Positions 22,701 to 37,700 of a stretch of 64,000 nucleotides of DNA are shown piece after piece (within the stretch, counting starts at the first letter, position 1; each line of letters starts with the position of its first letter). The notes beneath the pieces are model-generated. The model did not search any database. It had not been told where the DNA came from and was given only the letters and a program-made list of their open reading frames with translations. Source of the DNA: Strigops habroptila (taxonomy: Eukaryota > Chordata > Aves > Psittaciformes > Psittacidae). A program made the translations under genes and the position numbers. The stretch spans positions 33,982,207 through 34,046,206 of the forward strand of contig NC_044283.2 in the NCBI RefSeq assembly GCF_004027225.2, given 5' to 3'.

Positions 22701-25700
22701 TGTGATATAACAAATCTTAATTATTTATAGATGTTTTAAAGTTGTAGCAGAATATTACATAAAGGTTCTAGTTTCAACTACAGTATCTTGAATAGCCTCA
22801 GGTATATGCAAGGGAGAGAAGAGTAGAGTATCTCCTGCACTTACTTGGTTTTCTTAACATTTTTATTTTTTCTTTTTCAGAATTTTTTTTTTATTACATT
22901 GGCAGATTTTAGCATCTCATTGCTGAATTGTTTAGAACTTGGACACTGCCTTTAAAAGGCTGCAGCTTTGAAGTAGTATTCTGGGACTCAGACTGCTACT
23001 ACTTTAGGTGTTTGCTTCTGAAATGTTCATTTTACACTAGGCAAGGTCCTATCTACAGATGTTACTTGTGCTTCTTGACAACTTGTCTCCATAGTGCTGA
23101 ATGATGTTTGTATAGGGTGCTAAAAAATACACTTCTAACTAGTAGCATGCTCCTTAATGATAGCTAAAAATATCTTTATGCAAATCTTTGTTCCCAGTTG
23201 TGCACTTTTAGGTTGTTCCTGATTTAATCTGTTATTCAAATTTGCATAAACCTTGCCTATTACATACTGTTGGGGTCATTAAACACCTTTTGTATGTAGC
23301 AGACCTCACTTTTTCCGAGGTGATTTTGCTGGGCACTTGCTAGGTGCAACCTCTCTGTATTTGCTGTTTGAGTCATGTAACTAACATGGATTCAGGTCAT
23401 ATGCTATGTGGAAAGAATTTAGAAAACTGCTTTCCCAGGTTTCCTTTATAGGCCTAGCTGTGTTTTGCCTCCTTGTTACCTTCCCTTTTTGAATGGGAAA
23501 ATGCTATTCCCATCGCACTGAATGAAGCAGAAGGATGGCATATGTAGTGCTTTTGAGCAGAAATCCTGAATCATTCCAGGGTCACTTCTCTGGTTCAATA
23601 CAGATACAACAAAACAGCCTTTTCTGTGTATGTGAGCCTGACATTTAAACCTACACTTAATACTTACAAGTCCAACTGGATTGAGTGCCTTTTCTGCTGC
23701 ATATTGAGTGCAAGTGTCGTATCTACAGTCAGTGCAATGTAATGACACTGCGATGTTTTGGTTATCAAAATCACAGAGGACATCCAAAATAGCCTAGAAA
23801 ACTTATATCTGCTTCATACCAGTTACTGGCCACCTTTTTGTAAGACCTAAGATAATGTCAGGGGGTATAAACTGATGAGCTTGCTCTCAATTTTTTGTTC
23901 TCTTTTGCCTCTGCAGGTTTTAGACAGAGCTGAGTGTGTGGGCTCTGCATTACTCCACCGAGGCCTCAAGCCATCTCATGTTCAATACATAGGAATCTTT
24001 TCACAAAACAGACCTGAGGTAATTTGACAGTGTGTGTATTGGTAGTGTAGCTGTTACTGAAGTGTGCCACTCCTCTATCTGTTGCTTTTTGGCAGTGTGC
24101 TGAGCTTCCCTACTAGGAGTCCACGTGGTGCTGGACAAGGCTATAAAGGCCGACACTGTAGAACCGCACACAAGCCATAGACTTGATATCTTTAGCTAAC
24201 AAAACCAGATAACTGACACAACTATTACAGTCCTGGTGTTTTGCTCCCAGAGCTGAATGCAGAAGGCTGGATAGCAGGAAGAGAATCAGGGAATACAGAA
24301 GAACTGAACTAACTCTCCTCTTCCTAGTTTATAGAGGAGACCTGTTTAGTGGGAAGCTCATGTGGTACTTAGAGAATGTAATCACCATTTGCTTTCTCTT
24401 AAAAAGTGACACTGGAGTGCAAGGTAATTGAAAGTGGTTGGAAGTAACAAGGTTGTGTTAAAACCTTTCAAATCACTTAGTGATTAAATATTTGGACAAA
24501 TAGGAGATGGTCAGAAACCGTGGGCACAAAGATTCTGGGAGGGAGAACTGCTGAGGAAGGCAAAAATTGGAAATTAATTGCAGTTTAATAAAGGGGCAGA
24601 AAGACTAAAGAGACATAATCAAAGAAGATCACCTGATAAAGCAAAATGATGTTACAAACCTGGGACAACTTTGGGGGATTTAGATTGATTAGCTGGTGTC
24701 TGTCCATTTTAACCCAGAAGTGGTTCTACATTACTGTTTCTAAAAATATTATGGAATATTCACTAAATATTCTCTAGAGATGTTTATTAAACACAGGGTA
24801 GAGGAACTCAGTCCTATTAATTTATGTGCTTAGTAGCTTGAGCTGGTGCTTGCTGCATTAAGCTAATTCAAACCTGTATTAAGAGAGGGGACTGGTTCTT
24901 AAGTTTTGTGAAAACTATGCTGTCACTCTTGATTAAATGCTCCCAGCTGTATGCCATTATACAGAGCCATCTACAGTGTTGACAGGGTTAGGAGTTGTAT
25001 CAGTGTCTTGGTCGTGCTGGACAGCAGCTTGCTGTTGCATCTCTTCTGATTTCAAGTTTGTCACTGAGCCTTCCCTGCTGTCATTAAAATGCAGGTTATG
25101 TGATAAGTGACCTTGACCCCCTTCCTCCTTTTCCAGCCTACAACACAAAACCCCCTAACTCTAGCCTTGTATGGATGAAGTAAACACAGTTTCAGTACTC
25201 TTAAATCTGCAGCTGTTTGCTGCTTGGATTTTCCTTCTGGAATTCTGGTTCTAACAGCTACAGTTTTATTTCTGTAATAAAGCTGCTAAATGACATGGTG
25301 TGACAGACTCTTCAGTCTCCTGTGTTTATAGCATTATGAGCTGGAAGTGAAAAAGGGAGCTATAGGAGTGTTGTACTGGTTTGAACTGTTTCTCTATAGA
25401 TATCTGGGTGCAAAGTCTTTGGCTGCTGGGCCAGTGGATTTTCTGAAGGAGAGTGCAGTAGTGTGGCCTGCCCTTGGATCACACAGACAAAATATGCTTG
25501 AGTTGCATTGCTCCAGCAGGCTTTGAGTTGGGTCAGGAATGAGCTGGAAAGCCTTGTTTAAACCAGTGATTTTAAATCTGGGATTTTCCCTGCTGAAAAC
25601 CACTGGATGGGTGTTGTGACATCCCCAATATAATTGCTAATCCAGACAGGAGATTATGTGAGACTTTTTTGTGTGAAGTGATTCACATTTGTCAGTTCCT

Positions 25701-28700
25701 GGAACAACTGCTGGGGAAATCCCCTAATGGGAAAAATCCTAGTATGTTACTTGCTTATATGTTCACTAAAAAAACAAACTTGGATTTATAAATAAAAATG
25801 TCACTTTCTCTGAGTAACTGGAGAACAGATGATCCATTCTGCAAGTAAGGAAGTTGTGTTTTGGACTGAGGGAACATGACAGGGAAATAATACAAGTGTC
25901 CCTTAATAGAATGTTACAGCAGTGTCAGAAAACAAAATGAAACTTCCAGACTGTTGTCTGTATTGAATACTAGATGTTTGCTTGGGCTTTGATAGAGACC
26001 TCAAATGTTAAGGTTTGATATTTGTATTGAAATACTCTTAACTTTAGAAGGAAAAATGGAAGAAAAATGTCTTGGTAGTCCAGAAAATGAAGATGCTGGT
26101 TGTTGTATTGAGAATGATGGTGTATAAAAGTTGTTGAAGGCTGCTACAAGAAGCTTTTATCACTGCGCAGCTTCTGAAGTCTAACAAAGTAGACTCCCAC
26201 CCTACTAAGATACCTACTAAACTTCAGGCTGCTGAACAGCAATACAGCTGTCCCCTTGTTACATGTACAGGTGGGGTATTCAGTGGACCCTTTTATGGCT
26301 AGTATAGATGTGCCTGCTTAGACTTACCAGTATGTCTAATGTTTACATGGAAGTCTAGTTACTTGTTAGCTGGCCTTGAACTAGTCTTATAAGAAGTCTT
26401 TTTGGACAAGAGGTGTACAACTTGCCTATTGCACAAATGTTTTCAGAAAAATTCCCCACATTTAAGGCAGTCTCAATCAGTAGAGAATTTACTTCAGAAA
26501 ACTTGCCCCTAATAAACAGTTTGTAAAACTGACATTTAGCAATTTTGTTAACATAGCCTCTGTATTAGATATTACATGGAATAACCAGCTGAGTGATGTT
26601 TAAACTTGTCATCCTAGGGGGGTGAGCTACTGTCAGAAATAATTGCATGACTATCTTGCTTTGACAGTACTTTAGGTGAAATCAGCCTTGTTGTAAAGCA
26701 TTGTCAGCTTGCAACACACAATAAGGCTGCAATATCCATTATGTTTATTGAGCACTGCACTTGTTAGCAGGCAAATCTCTTGGGGCAGAGTTGAATTTTA
26801 TTGAATTGGATTCTTTCCCGTAGCTCATTTTTAATTCCACAGATAAAAAAATTTAGTAGATCTTCAAAGTAAACAAATTATACAAACTGCTGCTTGTCCA
26901 GATGAGCTCTGTCCTGCTGGCTTTCTTGATAGAATCCAAATGAGTCTTTCTTGGAGGTCTGTTATGATAAGCAAACACATAATGACTTGCATCTCTTCTT
27001 TTTGTGCAGTGGGTTATCATTGAACAGGGATGCTATGCATTCTCCATGGTGGTGGTGCCACTCTATGATACACTGGGAACTGAAGCTATAACATACATTG
27101 TGAACAAAGGTAGGACATTTTTAGTACTTCAGCAACTGAATGTTTCATTGCAGAACTGACTGAGGGCAGAACTGTAGCCTTCTTCAGAGAAGTCTTCCAT
27201 TACGTGTTCTGAAGTATGTATGGATCTAGTCTAAACTCGTCATACTGATAATGTCATTCTCTTTCATCAGCTGACTTGTCATTAGTTTTCTGTGACAAAC
27301 CTGACAAGGCCAAACTTCTGCTAACCAGTGTGGAAAAGGGGGAAGCTCCAATACTCAACACTATTGTTATTATGGAGTCTTTTGGCATGGATCTTGTGGA
27401 GCGTGGCAAAAAGTGTGGGGTGGAAGTCTTCAGTATGAGAGAAATAGAGGTAAGCATGCTTAACCTACTTTACTGCTTTCCTCCCTTTTACTTGTGGAAG
27501 AAGACTGTCTGAACAGATTTTTAAGACTGTGAATGGAATATAGTGGATTAGTTTCAACTATCTCTTAGATTGAAGTTTAGACAAAAACATAAGAAAGCAG
27601 CTTGCTAATAGTATTTCACAATGCTCAAAATGTAGAAGTGTATATGCCAAGATGGCAGAATGAAAGCTTGTTTACGTCGTCCAGACTGAACATTTGATCT
27701 GAGTGTTAAGGCTTGCCCATGATACATGATAATTATGTACTGTGACGAATACTTCAGAATACTATTTCAAAAAAGAGGCTGTGTAGGTTTTGGTCTTGCG
27801 AAAAATGATAGTTTCCCCTGTACAGTGATTCTCCAAAATGTCTTCTAGAGGAGGAGGAAAATGGCAGTAAACTGTTCCAGGGTAAGCTTATGGTAATGTA
27901 GGGGTATGACTGCCAGGTTTGGGAAGTAGAAACCATTTTGCTTAGCCACCTAATGTTTAAGTCTTGGTTTTGCTTGTAGCTGTGTTGTCTGCATAGACAT
28001 CTTATGCAAGTTTATTTCATAACTTCACTCATTATTTGGAGAACTCTGTCCCAGGATCAAATTGCATAAAGTACATCTTTACTGTAAGATTGTGAAACAG
28101 GGTTTAACCTAGTTCTAGCTAGGAGTTCTGTTGAAGGCTTGGTTCACTAGGACTTGAGTATCTCCAACTAAGTGTGCTTGTCTTGTGCAGGTGTCAGTAA
28201 CGGGTGTGAAATACCTCATTTCACTGAGCTTGTTTTCACAGCAAGTCTTAACTGCTTTGTTAACAGGGCCACCTTCTGGTAAAGATGATAAATGCTAGCA
28301 TGTATTTAGAAGATCTGTGTCATAGCTATCTAGCCCCAGCAAAACTGCCAGGCTGAAATGGGGCTAAAAACATTATGTGAAGTGACTTATATAGCTCACT
28401 GGCAAAAGGGTTGGGTTAAGCTTGGAAAAAGACGGGCCCAACTGCAAGTTGGTATACTAAAATTGGCTTCTTTACTTAATTTAACCCAATTTTTTTGCAA
28501 AGGAAGGTGCTTTTCACTGGATCTTCCAACTACAGAAAAACAAAACTGGGGATGAATGTTACCTTGAAGTTAGTTTAGATGCTTAAGTAGTGACTACCAG
28601 TAGTACTTCATAGCTCTTACTTAAGAAAAATGCTTGATGTTTGGATTAATGCAATAATAGGTGCTCCAAGAGCCTCTTGTCTAAAGTTAGGCAAACTTAA

Positions 28701-31700
28701 ATGTTTCTAATAGCGTTCCCGTGAGCAGGAGTAAGTTTTCTCGTGCTTTTTTCTCTCTAAAGGGGTAGAGGCTTTTAGTGTCTCCCAAAAGACAACTATG
28801 AACTGTTTAAGAGCTTAAATTAGAAGAGAATGACTATTTCTAGGTTCAAGTACTTGTTTTCTGGATTTCTGGGTTGAGCTTATTGCTCAGCTGTGCTTTA
28901 TAGCTTATGTTCCTCTGATCACATCTCCCAGATGCCATAAGCTTGAATTCTGATGCCTAATATCTGTATGTATGCTGTGGTTACTTATAGCTGAGTAGCT
29001 GTGAATAAATGGCTCCTCAATACGAAAAGAACTTGGAGTTCTGATCTAGGAGATCAAAGGAAGTGTGTGGAGATTTTAGCTGTATATTCAGTAAATACCA
29101 GTTCTTACTCAAAACAGGCTGTAGGGAAGTATTGAGACTCTGGTGGTACTTGAAATGCAGGTGCTGTTTTGAGCATTGTCATAGTAGCAATTTTTTGCAT
29201 AAAGGTACTGTTTCAAAAGGGTAAATTTACAGGTATGGGAATGTTAAGCTGTTTCCAGACATTCTTTATTTCTTAAGATTACCCAAGTAGGTATATCATA
29301 CTAAAAGAAATCTAGGGCTAGTAAAGGAATGCATAGTGCTATTGTTGTGTACTTGGAATGTAAAAGCAATGGTGAAGTTGACGTGTCTGCCCTCAAAGGG
29401 TGCTTCCAAAGCTATACTTAAAAAAGGTCCATTTTAATTTGTGTAAGTCCTTAAAGTAGTATTGTTTCTATTCTTAAATAGGCATGACAGTAATAATTCT
29501 TGACTTGAAATTTTAAAGCTCTCAGATACTGGAATATCAGCATTCACATCTTCCCTCTTAATCCTTTTATCATTGATGATAAAAGGATCTTTATGGTATC
29601 AATTCCCTTCTGCCTAAAGAGCTCTGACATTACTAAATCAGACCTGAAGAATCATAAGGAGGGAGAGGGAAGGTGATGATCTGGGGGAGAGAATCTTGTG
29701 CTCTCCACTCTAAGTATAAAAGGAGTACAAACCACCTGTGGCCCTCATGGAGAAACCCAGTCTTCCTTCTCACAAGCAGTGATGTTGGTCTGAGGTACTT
29801 ACTGAAATGAATCTTGCTTTATCTGTTCAACAGTTGTCATTGCACATATCTTCTGCATGAGGTATAGGATTGATTGCCTGTTGTGGCTTGTCTCAACACT
29901 GCTTAACCTTGAGCTTCTGTAGTGAGTGACTTCTGGTTTACTAGCTGGAAAAAACCCCATGAATTTGATTAGTTATCACTTTTGTATTTGTAGGACATGG
30001 TAGTTATTCTATGTATCTTTAAAATGTCCTTCAAAGCCTTTTTGTAAGTTAAAGTGCCTTAATAGACAGTCTAGGTAGTGGAATATTATTGTTTGGTAAT
30101 GTTAGTCTAGTAAATTTTAAAGCAAAAGTTACATGCTCCTGTCTAAAGTATGTCTTCCCTTTCTCTCCTTTCTGTAGGAGCTGGGAAGAGCACACAGGCA
30201 AAAACCTATGGTAAGTATGAAGTTAGTGCAAGTGACAATCTGAAAGCCGGACAGCTAGCAAATCTCCCGTAGCTTAAAAGTAACACTAGTATTTCAGAGT
30301 TTTGTCCAGGAAAATCTTTTCTTGCCATCTTAACCATACTAATACTTTCTTAACTCTCATAGCCTCCAAAGCCAGAAGATCTAGCAGTCATCTGTTTCAC
30401 CAGTGGAACGACAGGTACACCTCATTACATTATGCAGAATTTATTATCCTGTATATGCAAAATTAATTCAGAAGCCCTCCTACTTTTTTTTCAAGACTCT
30501 CCCCTGCTGCTGCGTCTTTTTGGCAAGTAGTAGCTGGGGAAGTTTTATGGTAAGGCTCCCTTTGATTTTTCCCGTTGATCAATACAGAGTTTTGCAATAT
30601 TGGGGATGGAGGTGTTATTTTTGGGCTTGGAAATAAGTATTGAACCTGTATTTCCATTATAAGAGCTCTCCTTCATACTTCAGTTCTTCTGTAATCATTT
30701 TTGTACTGTATTAGCAGATTTGTTCCTTAGCTCTAAGCAACGTTGCTGTAAGGCCAAACCAGGAAGACTGTCTAAATGTCTGTTCTGGCTGAAACAATGT
30801 CACACACTTGACATTTGTGAATTAATACCCAACACTGGCAGGGAGCACAAGTGAAGACAAGCTACACTTTTACAGCAGATGGGAGAATAGAAATTGGTCT
30901 GGGTTTGATAGCTGTGTCTTCACAGCAGTGTTGAATTTTGTATGAGAGAAGCACAACAGTTTAAGGATTTGCTTTCCTTATGAAATTTGAGGAGTTCAGT
31001 GCAAACTTAACTGTTACCAGCTATTCTTGAAAGTTAGCAAGTTCTCTGCCTTTGTTAAATTGATATACAAAGAAAGATCTTCGTATCAAAGGACTGATTT
31101 ATTCACACACTCTTAATTTTAACCTCTGCTTGATAACCTAATGGATCTAAAAATTTGACTGTTGCATCCTGATGTGCTTCTTCCTTAGGAAATCCCAAAG
31201 GAGCTATGATCACTCATCAAAACATAGTCAGCAATACTTCAGCTTTTGTGAAAACTACAGAGGTAAACTGCAAAGGTTAACATTGTGGATTTGCAGGGGA
31301 GGGAGGAATCTCATGAGTAAAACCAACATTGGAATCTCATTAACTTTGGTCTTTTTAGTAAAATTCAAGTGAAAATGTATCTTGACAGCACTCTGCCCAT
31401 GCTAGGTCAGAAGTTTAATGTTTACTGGTTTCTTCTGTCAGCATCAAGAAGTTGACAGATTTACAATTTGCTCTGATCCAAGCAAAATCTTACAAAGATC
31501 CTGATGCGGATCTACATTGCATTCTGCCATGGACTTACACTGTTTGTAAATAGTGAAAGCTCTGTATCAGAGGGTTTGTGTAGGGGCTAGCCTTTTCCAC
31601 TAAGAATGGGAGAAGCTATAATGTATTTTAACCGTCTGAGCAAGCAGCATTACTATTTTTACTTGATACAGTGTTAACTTCTAGTTCACAGTAAACTACT

Positions 31701-34700
31701 AAAGTTCATCTGCAGGGTAGCTAAGAAGATGGTTCTAACACATACAGATGTAATTAAAAATACAATTGCACTTATTTTGAATACAATACATACGGAATTG
31801 TCTTTAAGCAACTGGTGTCACGATTAGGTCATGTAAGGTACTTTTGATATCAACCCTATGGTAAATTGGGTTAGCAAACTTTCTGACCTAAGATATCAGT
31901 GTGTATTCTTTTTCTACTTTAACCTTTCTGTCCCCATCTCCCCCCACAATGTATATAACTTCCTGTGGTTTCTGTCAGAATTTGTTTCTATTTATAATAA
32001 TATGAATAACTTGTAATAATCTGATTACTGTATTCAACTCTAAAAGATTACTGTTTCTGCAATGTGTGTTTACTCATGCTACAAGTCATTGCTGTAGTAT
32101 TTTTGATGAAAGAAAGACAATGCAGCTTCATTACAAACAAAACTTGAAGCCAGGGCTGTCCTTTAGACACTAGATTTCATTGTTGTGTTTAACTTGAGCA
32201 AAATAGAGAATCAACATGAATGAAATTTCATTTTACTAACACTTTCAGAAAACATTTTTACCTTCCCCTGATGATGTTCTGATATCATTCCTGCCCTTGG
32301 CTCACATGTTTGAGAGAATCGTTGAGGTAAGCATTCGTTTGTCATACTGAAGTATTGAAAAGCTTACTTTACATACAGAATGCATGTCTCTTGAATCCCA
32401 GTGTTACACACTATTCCTTTTTGACTATGAAACCTTGAGATAATGAACCTTTCCTGAACTGGAAAGCAATATCATAAACAATATCCAGTAAGTACCAGAC
32501 AATTAGTTTTCATGCTGAAACATAAACATTAACCTTAGAGCTAGGGTTGATACACTGGTTTACTAGAACATGAGACAATATCAAAAAATTCCCTCTAATA
32601 TAATCAGTGCATTATTAAAAATCCATGCATTTTAGTCTACAGACACTACAAATTTATTTATAATGTGGCATCCTGCTTGCTTATGCAGAACTAATTTTAT
32701 GTTGGTTAGACTTAACCATTGCTTCCAAGAAACTTCAATAAAGAGGAAGGGATTTTGTTTCAGTCGAGTTCTCTTCTAGGAAATGAAAATTACTTTTAAT
32801 GCTATTTAATGACAGACTTTGAAATTCTCTTGGATAGCTTGTTTTACCATATAGCAAAACCTGGGGCTTCATTTCTGAGGATGAGGGAGCTCAGGTTGTC
32901 TTAACACTGGCAGTCTTAAGGATCTCTGAGCCCACAGTTAGGTGGCATGCATTAGTGAAAGGATGCAATTTCCTTGAACTTCTTATATACAGTAGAGGCA
33001 CAGGTATTTAATTACTGTACAGGCTGAAGTTGAATTAACACCTCTCCCTTAGGTGAGACTGCAAATATGTATGTTGAATGTAGTTATTTCACAATTTATG
33101 TAGCAAAATAAACAGTCTCTGTGCAAGTGTGGAAAAGGCACATGGACCCAGAAATCATCCTGTGATTTCAGTTAAGAAACCTGAGCTTTCTACCAAGTGT
33201 GTACTTATGCACATGTGAAAGTGTGTGTGTGTAAGTCATGAAGATTGGGAATAGTGTTACTGAGGAGTACAGGTGCCCTTAGGCTTTCAGCCTCTTTTTC
33301 TGCTGGTAACCTGGATACCAATTATGCTTCAGTGTCTTACTGATGCCTTGCACCAGAAGATACAAGCTGTAGGTAACAGCTCTGGTCTTGATCATACAGT
33401 AGAAATAGGATGGGAACCTGTGTTCTGAAGGATAAAATGAGAAGAAAGTGTTTGGATCTTGGTATTCCTCTGCTGTTTGAGGTCTTCACAACGTAGGTGA
33501 TTGCTTGCATATTTACATAAGGAGATCAAGCAAGAACACTTTTGGTAGGAAGGAGGAAAGATTTGTTACTGTTTGGGGTAGGTATGAACACAGGCTCTCT
33601 GAGAAGCAATCTTTAGAGTGATACCTCAGTCATAAAGCTGATGTTAGCAGATTTTTGGCTTCCTTAGAAAGTTAGAGGGTCAGCAAACTTGACAGGACAA
33701 ATGCAGTTGCTGCTCAGTCCCTCTGAACTGATGCATTTGCTGCTTTTTAGCAGATGGTGGCAAAGTGCTGGTGAAGGGGGAAAATTGACACTTTAGTATG
33801 TCTTGTGCGGAAAAGATGAGAATGGATGTCAGGGAATGAAGGAAGCATAAGAAATAAAACCAAGTAGGTATAGATAAGCACAAGAGGAATAGAGGTTTTG
33901 TTAAAAAGAAAAAATGAAATCCAAACAAAATAGGAGAAAAAGGGGGTGTATAAGTGTGGGGGGTGGAGCTTCTAGACTTGTAACAGAGAATACAGAATAA
34001 AATAGGATGCCTTTCTCGGGGTAGGTCTGAAGTAATGCAGAAATAAGCAGTGGCTCTGCTAGAATCTTCTAAATAGCATCTTGATCACCTAACAACAAAT
34101 TCTCTGCTCACATCAGTTCCATGAAACAGGAAGAAAAACCAGAGTGCAAGAGAATGGAAATCAAGTAGCTTAAGGCAAAAATCCCTAATGGATTAGTAAA
34201 TAGTGTGTGCTGACTTCAAATGCAGAAATGCAGAGTTTCTTAGTATATAGCAGGGAACAAATGGAGGTCTAATATTTCTACATAAGCTTGTTAAATATTT
34301 AAAAAAGTTCTGCTTTTTGATCTTTTGCTACCTCTGAGTCACTGGCATTGCCTTATTTGGCCAACTGCCCTTTTTACATAGAGGACTTTGTGCTGCATCT
34401 TATTCTGTCAAAGTCTTTAGCCTGTGTACACCAGGCATATCTTGGTCTTTCTAGTCCCATGCTATAATCTGAGAATGCTGCAGAACTAGTCCAGAAGCTG
34501 AGAGGACTTAAGGTGGATCCCATGCAGTCTGCTCTCCATAGGTGTGTTATGCATATACAGCTAGAACACATTATACATCCTGTGTTTTCAGTGTTTACTT
34601 TTTTCTAACAGTGTGTGGTTCTGTGCCATGGAGCTCGGATAGGATTCTTTCAAGGGGATATCAGACTACTTATGGATGACCTAAAAACACTACAGCCAAC

Positions 34701-37700
34701 TGTATTTCCTGTAGTACCAAGGCTGTTGAACAGAATGTTTGATAAGGTAAGTCTACAGGCATGAGTCTAGACCTGTGCAAGGCTTTAAGAGACTTCATGA
34801 AGTCTGTGCTGCCAGGGTAGGCGTAACTGTTGTGCTCTGGAATGTTAAATCTGTATGCTAACCAATCTGTACATCTCTTTCTAAAAGAGGGCTGAAAGTA
34901 CAAGGAGTAGTACCTGGTGTATGAAAATATTTCTATGCAGTAAATACTAGTGTTGAAGAGTCCAACTAGGGGACTTGGTTCCCTCTGGCTTGATTAATGA
35001 TGTACTGTTTTGCTCTGAGCAAGTTATTTAAGTCCAGTCTACTACATGAACATGAGGCTTAGCACCTGCATGCCACGCTTTTAGCATCTGACTCATGGAG
35101 TGGAATTTGCGCACCAAGGTCAGGTGTTTGCCTCTTTGCATAGACGCATGCAAGTTTCCTACACAGCAGCCACTGTGTTCTAGCAGGGAGAGCTATAAAC
35201 CAGCCAGTCGGCAGTGCTGGGGAAGAGGGTGTGTCAGCAGCCCCAATCTCTCCTGTGCTTGCTGCTTGGCTGCTTAGGGTCACCTGAGGTGGGAATTCAG
35301 CAGCAGATTCTTTTTCTGGACTGAAGATTTTAAAATCACCTGTTTGCATATGGATGACTGACTCTTCTTAGGATACAGTCAGAGCAGTTGAAGGATGTAA
35401 CAAGAAGTCCAGTGACTACTAAAGAAATTGCAGAGCTTGTCTATGCTGTCTTAGCCAGGAAAGTGTTCTAATCATGAGACTAGAGGAACATCAAGTAATA
35501 CAAGGTTATGTTTGGCCACAGGAACAAATAGCGCAACTTTGATCCATTTGGAGGGGAGGAAATCCTGAGACCAGCCTGTAGTGCTTAAAATATAGCCACT
35601 CATTCTGCTCACACGTTCTTGTACTGGAATTTTAGAAGCAGAGCCAAAGCTTGGGGCACTCTTCTCCTTTCACGATGTCCTCTTGCTTGTTAACTCTGGT
35701 GGCCTGAGGCTTTCACACTTCTATGGCACTGGTTCAACCACACCCAGTCTTGCAGTAACACAGCATGTGAAGTCAACAAGTGGGAAATTGGCATGGTGAG
35801 GGCGCCATAATGCTGAAGAGCTTCTGGGTCTTTCTTCTTCCAAGTGAATATCCTAATCTGTGGTCTGTTTAAGGCTGCTCTTTGACTTCCTGAGAGTACA
35901 TAGCAAGCGCCTTTGAAAAGTGATCTAGAAAGTGAGTTTATATATGCAAGACAGACCTCCTTCTGGTATTTCTGAAGAGACCTGCATCTCCTCAGAAACC
36001 CTTGTTACTTTAAGTATTATGGTGGTGTGCTTTTCAGAATATGCTGAGGATTACAATCAATTTGAATTCTAATCATTGTGGAATAGAAAAGGAAAACATT
36101 TGTTTCATTCATTTAAATGAAGAAACTATATACTGAAACAGCATTGCACATTTTGCTGGGATGAAAGAATTGGTTCAGTGCTAACTGGTGAGCATCTCTG
36201 AGCTAAGGTAGAGGCCAAGATCAAGATCCACAAGTATTTCTTACTAGAATTAAGATACCTCCCAATAAAGGTTGTTTAATTTACTTGGTTTTCACTGTTG
36301 AGAATCTCTAAGCATGCTTCTGTAAGAAAAAGGGAATGGTATTTTGTGAGGCTTCTAACCACAGATCATCTTTCTTAATAGATTTTTGGACAGGCAGATA
36401 CTACAATAAAGAGGTGGATGCTGGATTTTGCTTCCAAGAGGAAAGAAGCAGAACTCAAAAGTGGTATAGTTAGAAATAACAGTTTCTGGGACAAAGTCAT
36501 CTTCCGCAAAATACAGGTATGCTTGAAAGCCTCTGAATTTAAGTTTGTAGCTGTTGAGTTTCATATGAATAGTTACAATCTGGTATGACTTTTATCACTA
36601 ACTGGCTACTCCAAATAAAAATCAAAGCTGTCTTTTTTATTTTTATTTTATTTCCAACTTTGCTTTTTCAACCCCCTTAGTTCTAATAATATCAGCTAAC
36701 TGTATTAGGTGGGTTACTCTAAAACAGTCTGGTGCTTCTCTCTCTTACCACTTTGAAAGCAATCACTGTCCTTCTGAAGGAGGAATGCTAAATGTGACAG
36801 GGCCACCTGTAGCCCCTACTGCCTCCTCACTGTTGGTTACTAGTAAGTTACACCTGCTATTATATCTGGCACTCACTTGCTATGGCCTTAACTTTGGTTG
36901 TACAACATGCCCTGTCGCTGCTTTTTATAGCATTCAGGATGTATAGAAGCTGATACAAGGTAGTTAAAAATAAAGCTGTTGCTGTAAGGCCACAACTTAA
37001 GCTCTTCAGGCTGTTGACAGTCTGCATTGCAGTGACACCACAAGCATAGTCTTTGTAGATGCTGTATGTTTGAGATACTGTTTCCTTAAGCCATTTATGC
37101 AATTAAAAACACTGCAAGAAAGACACCTTGCAATAGGAGACTAAACTTTAATCTCTTAATACTTGTGGGTGGCACTGTAGGTGAATAGCGGCTGAGGATG
37201 GGAAGGAAAAACACTCTGGAAATCTCTAAAATGCTTTTGGTGTCCACAGTATCTTGTATCTGTTGTAGGCAAGTTTGGGAGGAAAAGTAAGGCTGATGAT
37301 TACAGGAGCAGCACCTGTATCTGCAAGTGTACTGACCTTCCTGAGAACAGCTCTTGGCTGTCAGGTGAGTTTCCTGGCCTTAATCCTAAACCATAAATAT
37401 TTTAATACCCAATTCCAGCTATGATGTTAGAGCATTTCAAGTAGTCTGATTATATGGATAACTCCTACTGGCATTCTTCTTAGAGACTACAGAAGTGTGT
37501 ACTCCTTTCCAGAGTTTCTCTGTCCCCTGAGATTTATGTGTTCATCCCAAAGTCATTATTATAGCTGAAGTAACCAGCTGAACTGTATTAAGGGAAAGAT
37601 CTGAGTGGGTGGGGGCACTCCTATAAGCAATAATAAATGTTCCTGGATTAAATTCCTGGGGCTTGCCTCACTTACAGAAGTATTCATAACTACTGTAGAG

